Part shown: piece after piece, positions 7,579 through 19,925 of the stretch | Layout of the letters: the number at the start of each line of letters is the position of its first letter | Numbering within the stretch: the first letter of the stretch is position 1 | Origin: Opitutaceae bacterium | GTDB taxonomy: Bacteria > Verrucomicrobiota > Verrucomicrobiia > Opitutales > Opitutaceae | NCBI GenBank assembly: GCA_016794625.1 | Contig: JAEUGY010000005.1 | Location: 21,763-85,762 of the forward strand | Reading direction: 5' to 3' | Length of the DNA stretch: 64,000 nucleotides | Notes under the pieces: model-generated | Seen by the model: the letters and a program-made list of their open reading frames with translations, nothing else | Databases searched by the model: none | Told to the model about the DNA's origin: nothing | Program-made: the position numbers and the translations under genes

Positions 7579-8817
7579 TCAGGGCTTGGAGAGCTGGAAA
7601 CCCGCGCGGCGGAGGACGCGCCGGAGTTCGCGGACGTGGGCGTGGTCGCGGGTTTCCACGGTGCAGACGCAGCGCACGGCGGCGACATCCGGGCCGCTGA
7701 ACGCTCGGTCGTGAAAGATGTCCTTGATGCTCGCACCGCACTCGGCCACGACGCGCGACAAAGCGGCGAGACCACCGGGACGGTCGCTGATCACGGCCGT
7801 GAACCGAGCGATACGCCCGTCGGCGACCAGTCCGATCTCAATGACCCGGCTGAGCACGGCCGGATCGATGTTGCCGCCACAGACCACGAGCGCGACCCGC
7901 TTTCCGGCCAATTCGGGCAGCTTTCCGGCCAAAAACGCGGCCAAAGGCGCGGCGGCGGCCCCTTCCACCACCGTTTTCTCCAATTCCGCCATGCGCAAGA
8001 TCGCCAACGCGATCGCGTCCTCCCGCACTGTCACCACCCGATCAAGCCGCGTGCGCGCCAGGGCGAAGGAATTCTCGCCCACCTTCAACACGGCCAGACC
8101 GTCGGCCAGCGTCGATTGTCGGGGAATCGCCACCGGCCGACCCGCCTTGAGGGCTGCGGTGAAACTGGCAGTCACGTGGCTCTCGACCCCGATGACCTTC
8201 ACCTTTGGTTTGAGCGCCTTGACCGCGACAGCCAGGCCGGCAATCAATCCAGCGCCGCCAATCGGACACACAATCGCGTCCAGATTAGGCACTTGAGAGA
8301 TAATTTCCAAACCGATCGTGCCTTGGCCGGCAATGATGTCGGGGTCATCGAACCCATGCACATAGGTCAGGCCTTCGCTCGCCACCAAGCGGTCCGCCGC
8401 CGCCCGGGCTTCGGCGAAATCGCGTCCCTGCAGGAGCACGCGTGCGCCGAGTCGCGCACAGGTGGTGCGCTTGATCAGGGGAGCGTAGTCCGGCATCACC
8501 ACCGTCACCGGAACCCCCAGCAGGCGACCGTGGTAAGCCAGGCCCAGGGCATGATTGCCGGCACTGGCGGCGATCACCCCCCGTTGCCTCCGTTCCGGGT
8601 CGAGACAGAGCAGGGCGTTGCGCGCCCCTCGCTCCTTGAACGATCCCGTACGTTGCAGGTTGTCCAATTTGCAGAAAATCTGGGCCCCGGTGATCTCGCC
8701 GAGCGGAATGGACTCCGGGCATGGGGAAACCACCACGCCTGAAGCAATCCGCCTGGCCGCTTCCTGAATCCGTTTCAAGGTCATCGTCGCAGCAACCGGG
8801 GTAAGCGAAGTCGACAT
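7579..8817 (-). CDS. ilvA: Threonine ammonia-lyase (threonine dehydratase) with ACT domain
   Basis: The enzyme uses pyridoxal phosphate to convert threonine to 2-oxobutyrate and ammonia, the first step towards isoleucine. The PLP lysine is K61 in TGSFKERGA. SAGNHALGLAYH and the glycine-rich phosphate loop PIGGAGLIAG also fit fold-type II. Residues from about 335 (IARFTAVISDRPGGLAALS) form a C-terminal ACT-like domain. At 412 residues it resembles the short one-ACT form found in many bacteria, not the 514-residue E. coli IlvA, so a catabolic role is also possible. Start ATG at 8817; a second ATG lies 11 codons in. Confidence 0.93.
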   Translation of the reverse strand: MSTSLTPVAATMTLKRIQEAARRIASGVVVSPCPESIPLGEITGAQIFCKLDNLQRTGSFKERGARNALLCLDPERRQRGVIAASAGNHALGLAYHGRLLGVPVTVVMPDYAPLIKRTTCARLGARVLLQGRDFAEARAAADRLVASEGLTYVHGFDDPDIIAGQGTIGLEIISQVPNLDAIVCPIGGAGLIAGLAVAVKALKPKVKVIGVESHVTASFTAALKAGRPVAIPRQSTLADGLAVLKVGENSFALARTRLDRVVTVREDAIALAILRMAELEKTVVEGAAAAPLAAFLAGKLPELAGKRVALVVCGGNIDPAVLSRVIEIGLVADGRIARFTAVISDRPGGLAALSRVVAECGASIKDIFHDRAFSGPDVAAVRCVCTVETRDHAHVRELRRVLRRAGFQLSKP

Positions 8818-8981
8818 GCCGCCAATCTACGCCTTTCGCGCGGAATGACGAACCCCGAATGAGGGGCGCCTCCCCGTGAAGCCCGTGGAAAAGCATTGCT
8901 GGTGATCCACCAAAACCAGAGTCTGCGCACCCCAGACCACCTCGGTCCCACGCCCAGACCGGGTCTGGTCCGTCCCGCGCC

Positions 8982-9335
8982 ATGTTCCAAGTCACCTTTT
9001 CCGAACAAGCGATGCGCGAGCTCAACAAGCTCGACAAGCTCGCCCAACTGTCGGCCGTCGAGCCCATCAGCACGTTGAAGCTGAGTGATTTGGAAAAACC
9101 ACGCGAACCCCTGGGCCGGTTTCAGCGCTCCGGACAAACCCTCTACCGCCTGCGCGCGGGCGAACACCGTTTTTATTTCGAGGTGCGCGGTGATACCTTG
9201 CTGGTGGTCTACATCCTGCACCAGAACTCGTTGGAGGACTTTTTACTGCGCAACAAGCTGCCGGTTTCAGAAACCCAGCTGGCCGAGCAGCATTCCAAGT
9301 TTTGGCGGTATCTCGAATCCCTGACCAAGAAGTGA
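8982..9335 (+). CDS. RelE/ParE-fold toxin-like protein, no antitoxin partner
   Basis: The 117-residue product begins MFQVTFSEQAMRELNKLDK and continues with RFQRSGQTLYRLRAGEHRFYFEV and LLVVYILHQNSLEDFLLR. This order (helix-rich start, basic beta-sheet with YRLRAGEHR) is that of RelE/ParE/YoeB-type proteins. No antitoxin-like gene lies beside it. It is nine bases upstream of pssA and probably co-transcribed with it, which is unusual for a toxin and suggests a domesticated role. Function is inferred from fold pattern only. Confidence 0.75.
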   Translation: MFQVTFSEQAMRELNKLDKLAQLSAVEPISTLKLSDLEKPREPLGRFQRSGQTLYRLRAGEHRFYFEVRGDTLLVVYILHQNSLEDFLLRNKLPVSETQLAEQHSKFWRYLESLTKK

Positions 9336-9343
9336 CCGCGCCC

Positions 9344-10261
9344 ATGGACAACGAAGAAACGAAGAAGACGACGCTGTCGCCGGACGCGGCGACGCCTCCG
9401 GGTGCGGACGACCGTGAGAATCCGTATTCCGTCACGGCAGCCAGCCGCATCTATTTTCTTCCGAATCTGATGACGGCGGGAAATCTCTTTTGCGGTTTCG
9501 TCGCCGTCATCCGGTGCATTCAGGCGAACTACGAAATGAAGCAAGCGGCGCTGATCACCGCGGCTTCGATCGATCTCTACAAGCAGGCCATCTGGCTGAT
9601 TTTCGGCGCCGCGGCGTTCGACATGCTCGACGGGCGTCTGGCCCGCATGGGCGGGCGCGAGTCCCTCTTCGGGGCGGAGTTCGATTCGCTCGCCGATGTC
9701 ATCTCCTTCGGCATCGCGCCGGCCTTGCTGGTGTTTTTCCTGATTCTCTCGCCGACCCAGGGCTACCCCGTTTTCCGGGAGATCGGCTGGTTCTTCGCGT
9801 TCATCTACCTGCTGTGTGCAGCCATCCGCCTGGCGCGATTCAATGTCATTACGAATCCCCTGCTTTTCCGGGCCAAGAAAGAATCGCACAAGGACTTTGT
9901 CGGTCTGCCGGTGCCCGCCGCCGCCATCACCGTAGCCTCCCTCGTCCTCTTTCTCCTCAGCCTGGCGGAAGGAGACCGGTCGTTGCACCGCTGGGCGATG
10001 GTGCTGCCCGTGCTCATGGCGCTGGTGGCCGTGCTCATGATCAGCACCGTCCGCTACCCCAGCGGCAAACACGTGGATTTGCAGACCAAGACCCGGGTCA
10101 CGACGTTTGTGCCCGTGTTCATCTGCGTCGCCGGCATCGTCCTCTTCAAGGAGGTCGGATTGCTCACGATTGCACTCGCCTACATTGGCTTCGGACTTGT
10201 GCGCCATGTGCGTCGCGTGGCCGTGTCGCGAGGCGGCTCTCCGGATCCCTCCAGCCCATGA
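9344..10261 (+). CDS. pssA: CDP-diacylglycerol-serine O-phosphatidyltransferase
   Basis: This membrane enzyme makes phosphatidylserine from CDP-diacylglycerol and serine, the precursor of phosphatidylethanolamine. The CDP-alcohol phosphotransferase signature DG-x2-AR-x8-G-x3-D-x3-D is complete: it starts at DGRLAR and ends at FDSLAD. Several hydrophobic segments follow, including ALLVFFLILS and FFAFIYLLCAAIRLA. The ATG at 9344 (MDNEETKK) was chosen over an in-frame start at 9302 that overlaps the upstream gene. The C-terminal part carries the extra membrane helices of type II PssA proteins. Confidence 0.92.
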   Translation: MDNEETKKTTLSPDAATPPGADDRENPYSVTAASRIYFLPNLMTAGNLFCGFVAVIRCIQANYEMKQAALITAASIDLYKQAIWLIFGAAAFDMLDGRLARMGGRESLFGAEFDSLADVISFGIAPALLVFFLILSPTQGYPVFREIGWFFAFIYLLCAAIRLARFNVITNPLLFRAKKESHKDFVGLPVPAAAITVASLVLFLLSLAEGDRSLHRWAMVLPVLMALVAVLMISTVRYPSGKHVDLQTKTRVTTFVPVFICVAGIVLFKEVGLLTIALAYIGFGLVRHVRRVAVSRGGSPDPSSP

Positions 10262-10521
10262 GAATCGTCTGTGAACAACCTGCCGGGCGCACGCGAGCAA
10301 CTTTGGGCGTGCGAACAACTCCCCCCTTTTCGGGACAAGTCCGGCGAGTTCTTCACGGCTTTTTGCGGGGTCAAACCGGTTCGTCGTCAGAGGGCAATCG
10401 GGGTCATCAGGCCAGGTTATTGATGATCTTCGCACCCCATAATAAGACTGCTCTTAATTACTTATTGAATTAGGTATCACTTAGACTTTGTTAACTTCTT
10501 CGAAACAGCGCCGCGCGCCCC
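10262..10521. other. Intergenic region before dnaN with an AT-rich island
   Basis: The last 60 bases (about 10439-10500) are strongly AT-rich in an otherwise GC-rich region and contain TTAATTACTTATTGAATTA. This probably carries the dnaN promoter. Near the left end three similar octamers occur at 10271, 10293 and 10311 (GTGAACAAC, GCGAGCAAC, GCGAACAAC). No consensus DnaA box (TTATCCACA) was found. Confidence 0.5.
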
Positions 10522-11646
10522 ATGAAATTCAAAATTAACCGCGACCACTTCAGCAACGGCCTCGCCCAGGTCCTCAACGTCGTGGGTTCGAAGACCACGA
10601 TGCCCATCCTGAGCAACGTGCTGATCGAGGCGGACAAGGACTTCATTTCGCTGACCACGACCAACCTCGACCTCGGCATTCGCTGCAAGATCAAGGCGGA
10701 CGTGAAGGAAGGCGGAGCGGTGACCCTGCCGGTCAAGCGTCTGGCCACGATCGTGCGCGAACTGCCGAATCTGGACGTGGTGTTTGACGCCTCGCCGAAT
10801 CATCAGGTGAAGCTGGCCTCAGGCGGGTCGAACTTCCGCATCATGGGCATCGGCAAGGAAGAGTTTCCCCCGCTGCCGGAGTTTGGGGACGAAAAGTCGT
10901 TCACCCTCGACCAGCCGGAGCTGGTTTCGATGCTCAAGAGTGTCTCGTATGCACAAAGTTCCGACGAGACGCGGTACATCCTGAACGGCGTGTATTTCAG
11001 CTTCCGCGAAGGTCGACTCTCCCTGGTGGCGACCGACGGGCGGCGTCTGGCGCTCATCGCCAAGGAGATGGAGATCCCGACGGACAGCGCGGGGTCGATC
11101 ATCCTGCCCGCCAAGACGGTCAGCGAGCTGCTGCGCATGCTCGACAAGGGAGAAAAGGTGAAGATCGACTTCAGCGAGCGCCGCTGTTCGTTCCAGATCG
11201 GCACGGACAAGGACGGGAGCGGACTCGTCGATTCCATCTATCTTTATTCGAAGGTCGTCGAGGGCAACTATCCGAATTACCAGCAGGTGATTCCCAAGGA
11301 GACCCACCAGCGGATCAAGCTGGAGCGCGAGCTTCTGCTGCAGTGCATCCACCGTGCGGCGCTGGTGACGAACGAGAAGGCCAACTCGGTCAAACTCAAG
11401 TTGAGCAGCAATCTGCTGGAAATCACGGCCCAGAGCCCGGACTTCGGCGAGGCGCACGAATCGATGGCCATCTCCTACAGCGGCCCGGACCTGCAGGCGG
11501 CGTTCAACCCGACCTTTCTGATGGATCCCCTGAAGGCGTTGTCGAAGGACGAGGTGTTTTTCGAGATCAAGGACGAGGTCAGTCCCGGTGTCTTCAAGAC
11601 CTTGGAAAACTTTATCTGTGTGATCATGCCTGTTCGTTTGAGCTGA
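10522..11646 (+). CDS. dnaN: DNA polymerase III subunit beta (sliding clamp)
   Basis: The product forms the ring-shaped clamp that tethers the replicative polymerase to DNA. It is 374 residues long, the usual size, and begins [21 protein letters not shown] with the expected [13 protein letters not shown]. The middle domain shows [14 protein letters not shown] and [12 protein letters not shown], and the end is the canonical VIMPVRLS. It stands away from dnaA, which is not in the window. Downstream genes are of unknown function. Confidence 0.97.
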   Translation: MKFKINRDHFSNGLAQVLNVVGSKTTMPILSNVLIEADKDFISLTTTNLDLGIRCKIKADVKEGGAVTLPVKRLATIVRELPNLDVVFDASPNHQVKLASGGSNFRIMGIGKEEFPPLPEFGDEKSFTLDQPELVSMLKSVSYAQSSDETRYILNGVYFSFREGRLSLVATDGRRLALIAKEMEIPTDSAGSIILPAKTVSELLRMLDKGEKVKIDFSERRCSFQIGTDKDGSGLVDSIYLYSKVVEGNYPNYQQVIPKETHQRIKLERELLLQCIHRAALVTNEKANSVKLKLSSNLLEITAQSPDFGEAHESMAISYSGPDLQAAFNPTFLMDPLKALSKDEVFFEIKDEVSPGVFKTLENFICVIMPVRLS

Positions 11647-11730
11647 CGACCGGGTCGCCCTCCCGCGCCGGTTTCGCGCCGGAGCATCACGCTCGATCGG
11701 GGGTGGAGGATCCGCGCAAGGTTCTGGCCT

Positions 11731-12630
11731 GTGACTTCCGACTTCCCCTCCCCCATGTTGGCGGCGTACGTCCTGTTTGGAGCGATCGTGCTTTCGTTCG
11801 TGCTGAGCCATGTCAACCAGCGTTTTTCGTCGCCGGTGATCGCCATTTTCAATCGCTGGCTGCGATGGGGCATCTTTTCGCTCGGTGCGGCCAAGATCTG
11901 CTCGGACTTCGAACTCATCGACCGCCCCTTGTGGGTGCTCATTACGAGCTTCTTTCTCATCTATTTCCTGATTGAGACCTCCTATCGCTGGCTGGAGATC
12001 CATGCGCTGAGCGTCAGCCCCATACCCCTGTTTCCTCGCTTCCAGGTCAACGCCAGCGGGGAAGAGTGGCCCACCCATCCCCGGCTCCTGAAAGTCCGGG
12101 ATTGGCTGCGCGGGCAGGGTTTCAAGCAGGTCCAGGCCCTGAAGGCGGAAGTCGGTGGCGGCATTTACCTGCGAACCTCGGTTTATCAGGACAGTCTGGC
12201 ACAACTGCGCATCCAAATCACGTTCCTGCCGCAGGCCAATGGCGGTATCTCGGTGTGTTACACGCTGTCGTCGCAAACCGCGTCCGGCTATCGCTACCTC
12301 ACCGATAACCTGTACCTGCCATTTGGCGGCTTCTACCCGGAGAACTGGCTGGTGGAGCGCAACCCCTGGCGTCGCTCCTTGGCCCAGCTGGTCGCGCGAC
12401 ACCGGAACCGGATCGCCCGAGCGAATGAATTGCTGGTGCCCTGGACCGTGGAGCCGCTGGGCGACCTCAACACCCAGCAGCGCGAGCTGGAGCAGGTGAA
12501 CACCGAGCTCGGCTTCCTCTTTCCGTACGGCGACCGCGAGGATCACGGACAAATCACCTACGAAGGCCGTTTTCGCGTCTGGAAAGAGCTGTGGCTGCTC
12601 AACTATTTCGGTGTGTCGGCGCGCTATTGA
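11731..12630 (+). CDS. Membrane-anchored protein of unknown function
   Basis: The first 80 residues contain two or three hydrophobic segments (LAAYVLFGAIVLSFVLS, and LWVLITSFFLIYFLIE). The remaining 220 residues are soluble and mixed alpha/beta. I recognise no family. The GTG at 11731 is preceded by AAGG at a workable distance; the first ATG, at 11755, has none. The gene lies 84 bp after dnaN and 66 bp before another unknown, and the three may form a transcription unit. Confidence 0.7.
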   Translation: MTSDFPSPMLAAYVLFGAIVLSFVLSHVNQRFSSPVIAIFNRWLRWGIFSLGAAKICSDFELIDRPLWVLITSFFLIYFLIETSYRWLEIHALSVSPIPLFPRFQVNASGEEWPTHPRLLKVRDWLRGQGFKQVQALKAEVGGGIYLRTSVYQDSLAQLRIQITFLPQANGGISVCYTLSSQTASGYRYLTDNLYLPFGGFYPENWLVERNPWRRSLAQLVARHRNRIARANELLVPWTVEPLGDLNTQQRELEQVNTELGFLFPYGDREDHGQITYEGRFRVWKELWLLNYFGVSARY

Positions 12631-12696
12631 GACCGTGGCGGAGGGCGCGCGGTTTGTGACGTTGCCATGGCGCCGGGCCGGGGCAGGCTTGCCCGC

Positions 12697-13764
12697 ATGG
12701 ACGCCCTGCGCCCGCAGCTGAAGAAGCCCAGTTTTCCCATCAGCGAGGGATTGCGCGCCTACCTTCGACGCTATCGCCGCGAGCGCGCGCTGCCCATCAC
12801 CTACGAGCGCCTGCGGCGCTTCAGCGAGGCGGCCCCGCTGGTGGATGCCTCCGGCAAGACGACCCTGTGGGAATCGGTGGTTTATGACCGGCTCGACATG
12901 GAGTCGCTCAACGAGGACCTCAAGCAGGTCTATGCCTCCATCCGCGTCGACGGAGACCTCTCCGTCATGCGGCACCTTTACGTCGACCGCGTCGACTTCT
13001 GCGCCTTCGGCAACTCGGCGCCGTTTCGTATTCGTATTGTCAATGCCTTCAACGACAACGCCGACTACTACTACGTCAAGCGGGCCGACGCCTCGCGCGT
13101 CTACGGCCTCGAGCTCGAGCACCTGCTCTCCCCCAACCGCCTCAACTACCTGACCTGCGGATCGACGCTGGTCGAGGAGCACATCGCGGGGCTGCCGGGC
13201 GACGTCTTCATCAACCGCTGGCTCGACAACCCCGAGCTCCGCCCGATCCGCATCGCCAAGGAGCTGGTCAAGTTCAACGAGCGCTGCTTCGTGCGGCTGC
13301 TCGGCGACATGCGCAGCTACAATTTCGTGGTGGTGGTGACGCCCGACTTCGAGAGCGCGCAGGTGCGTATCCGGGCGATGGATTTCGACCAGCAGAGCTA
13401 TGAGGGCCGGATGAACTTCTACCGTCCGCAGTTCTTCCTCGACAACCAGCCGCTCGCGCTGTTCTGCATGCAGCACCTCAATGTCGACAGCGCCCGCCAG
13501 TACCAGCGGGAGGAGCAGGTGCTCATGCTGCAGCGGGCGGCGATCATCGAGGACCGGCTGGCGATGCTGCTCGACGCGATGTCGGGCGACGCGCTCGCGC
13601 CGGAGGAGAACGTCATGGTGCTGCGCGAGTCGCTCGCGGCGCACTACGACCGGCGTGAGTTTCTGCGCTGCGGGTCGATGGGGGCGCTGGTGCGCGAGAG
13701 CCTGGCCACGCTGCGGGTGCGCATGAACGGCCAGCCTCGGGTCGATGCCGAGGCGCTTGAGTGA
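12697..13764 (+). CDS. Unknown protein with kinase-like motifs
   Basis: This 355-residue soluble protein is not one I recognise by family. Some motifs resemble an atypical protein-kinase or aminoglycoside-kinase fold: a possible ATP lysine in YYYVKRAD (K128), a hinge-like EEHIAGLPGDVF, a catalytic-loop-like GDMRSYNF with D204 and N209 five residues apart as in canonical kinases, and MDFDQQ (D229/D231) where the metal-binding Asp would be. The gap from N209 to D229 is longer than the usual 13 residues. Function is therefore an inference to be tested. ATG at 12697 was chosen over one at 12667; neither has a good ribosome site. Confidence 0.7.
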   Translation: MDALRPQLKKPSFPISEGLRAYLRRYRRERALPITYERLRRFSEAAPLVDASGKTTLWESVVYDRLDMESLNEDLKQVYASIRVDGDLSVMRHLYVDRVDFCAFGNSAPFRIRIVNAFNDNADYYYVKRADASRVYGLELEHLLSPNRLNYLTCGSTLVEEHIAGLPGDVFINRWLDNPELRPIRIAKELVKFNERCFVRLLGDMRSYNFVVVVTPDFESAQVRIRAMDFDQQSYEGRMNFYRPQFFLDNQPLALFCMQHLNVDSARQYQREEQVLMLQRAAIIEDRLAMLLDAMSGDALAPEENVMVLRESLAAHYDRREFLRCGSMGALVRESLATLRVRMNGQPRVDAEALE

Positions 13765-13785
13765 CCGGGCGGATACCCGGCCCGC

Positions 13786-14139
13786 TCAGTTGTCGCCGAC
13801 CCCGAACGGAAGGTATTTCTCCTTCTTGGCGCCGGCCCCGACGAGTTCAAACGCCTCGTCCTCCTCCTCCGCCGGCGGGAGTTCGTCCAACGGGGCGAAG
13901 CGCTCCGAGGTGAAGCCGAGCTCCTGCTTGCCCTGATGGAACGGATCCGGAGGATTCTTCAATTCGTGCAGCAACAGTCCCACGGTGGCGGTGTCGCCGC
14001 CCTTCACCACCTTCTCGCGCCCGAGAAACACCTCGCGAATGGTGTAGGTGTTGCCCTTGACCGGCAGCTCCTTGTAGAGCGCGCGGATAAAGGCCGGAAA
14101 CGTATCATTTGTGCAGACGACTTTCTGTCCTTTGACCAT
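13786..14139 (-). CDS. Small protein of unknown function (117 aa)
   Basis: The protein starts MVKGQKVVCTNDTFPAFI and contains LYKELPVKGNTYTIREVFLG, reminiscent of small beta-barrel proteins annotated as hypothetical in many bacteria and phages. The C-terminal third is rich in Glu and Pro (ELPPAEEEDEAFE) and is probably disordered. It converges with the kinase-like gene, 21 bp apart, and lies in the same direction as the DUF5069 and glutamate synthase genes. Confidence 0.6.
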   Translation of the reverse strand: MVKGQKVVCTNDTFPAFIRALYKELPVKGNTYTIREVFLGREKVVKGGDTATVGLLLHELKNPPDPFHQGKQELGFTSERFAPLDELPPAEEEDEAFELVGAGAKKEKYLPFGVGDN

Positions 14140-14266
14140 GGTGGGGATGTGTCGGCAGTTAAGCCGATGCCGGACCGGGCGTCACGACGAGAGTTTTCTC
14201 ATCGCGAACCTCAACGCCACGAGTGAATTGCACCACACCGCCGGCGATGGCGAAGGACTGCGCCGC

Positions 14267-14728
14267 TCATTCGATCCGCCCCTCGTCGAAGTCGATCAGG
14301 TCGGGCACGGTGCGAATCTGGCCGATGCGATCCTCGCAGCCCATCGCCTTGAGGGCGGTGGCGAGGAACTCCTGCCCGGCCTCGGTCAGGCCCTTCTGCA
14401 CCAGTTCGCGGTTCCACTTGTGGGCGCGGACATCAGCCGGCAGCAGGCGGCGGAGACGGACGGCCAGCTCCTCGTCGGTCGCTGTTTCGAACACCGCCTT
14501 TTCCACGTCGGCGGGATCGATGCCGAGATGGAGACAGAGAAAACGGTCGAGGCCGCGCTTGAAGTTCTTCGCGTAGCTGGCGGGAAGCGCGCCGTGTTCC
14601 TTGACGTAGCGACACTTGGCCAGAAACCGCGGCAGGTAGAGCAGGCCCGTCGCCGGATCCGGCAGATACGGCGACGGCAGGCAGGTCAGCACCTCGCCGG
14701 TGGAGCCGGGGATGGGTTTGGAGGGCAT
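14267..14728 (-). CDS. DUF5069-like protein
   Basis: A 153-residue soluble protein with YLPRFLAKCRYVKEHGALP near residues 31-49 and a C-terminal region with a DEEL motif, matching my recollection of DUF5069, a family common in Verrucomicrobia whose function is not known. The start lies 21 bp after the glutamate synthase stop, so it is probably translated from the same message. Confidence 0.65.
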   Translation of the reverse strand: MPSKPIPGSTGEVLTCLPSPYLPDPATGLLYLPRFLAKCRYVKEHGALPASYAKNFKRGLDRFLCLHLGIDPADVEKAVFETATDEELAVRLRRLLPADVRAHKWNRELVQKGLTEAGQEFLATALKAMGCEDRIGQIRTVPDLIDFDEGRIE

Positions 14729-14749
14729 GGATCGATGGATACCTGCGGC

Positions 14750-19321
<4,572 letters not shown>

Positions 19322-19650
19322 GGGAAGCGGAGAAGAGGGAAGAGTCGAAAAAAAGCGGCCGTGGCGTGGAGATGCAGGAACCGAGCCGACGGGTGCGGAC
19401 GGCCGTGGTCTGGGCAGAATTGCGTGGAACTAGAGGTGGTTGGGAGCGTAGCGGCGAGCGAATTTGTGGCAGGCGGCGGTGCGGGCCGGTGAGAGAGGGT
19501 CAGCGGTGGGGATGACTCCGGACGGGGACTACACCCAACCGCGAACACCGCGAAACGAGGGCTGGGGGTGGAGGCTTCGTGTTGGCAATTCCCAGCAAAG
19601 ACAAACACCAGCCAACAAGGCGCCTCCGCCCTCAGCCCTCGTTTCGCTCC
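19322..19650. other. Leader region of gltB paralogue 1
   Basis: About 330 bp without a supported gene. It should hold the promoter of the leftward glutamate synthase gene, but I could not pick convincing -10/-35 boxes. The region is rich in purines near the start codon (GAAGCGGAGAAGAGGGAAGA on the plus strand). Confidence 0.4.
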
Positions 19651-19907
19651 GGCAAGGGGACACTTGCGCCCCTGTAGGCGGCCTCGTTGAGGCCGCGACG
19701 GGACCCGCGGTCCCGCTTGGTTGGTCCGTTTTCGGGTTGCGAAGCAAATCCCGCGGGGTCGGCGACCCCACCTCCACCGGCAAGGGGACACTTGCTCCGA
19801 TGGAGGTGGCCTCGCTGAGGCCGCGACGGGACCTGCGTTCCCGCCTGGTTGGTCCGTTTTCGGGTTGCGAAGCCAATCCCCGCGGGGTCGGCGACCCCAC
19901 CTCCAAC
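19651..19907. repeat. 128-bp unit duplicated in tandem, each with a GGCCTC hairpin
   Basis: Two units, 19651-19778 and 19779-19907, both begin GGCAAGGGGACACTTGC and both contain TTGGTCCGTTTTCGGGTTGC (from 19721 and 19849, exactly 128 bp apart). Each carries one hairpin of the GGCCTC family in inverted orientation (19673-19716 and 19801-19845). The second unit has small substitutions and one extra C. The pair sits just past the stop of the malic enzyme gene and upstream of gltB paralogue 1. Confidence 0.85.
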
Positions 19908-19925
19908 GGAAAGGCTCGGGCCCGG

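Noticed and set aside
10271..10319. Three GNGANCAAC octamers considered as DnaA boxes
   Set aside because: They do not match TTATCCACA on either strand, and spacing (22 and 18 bp) is irregular. They are kept only as part of the intergenic description.
10819..13644. Very long open frame (941 codons) antisense to dnaN and its neighbours
   Set aside because: It spans dnaN and two other well-supported genes on the opposite strand; its Arg/His/Gln-rich composition is typical of a high-GC shadow frame.
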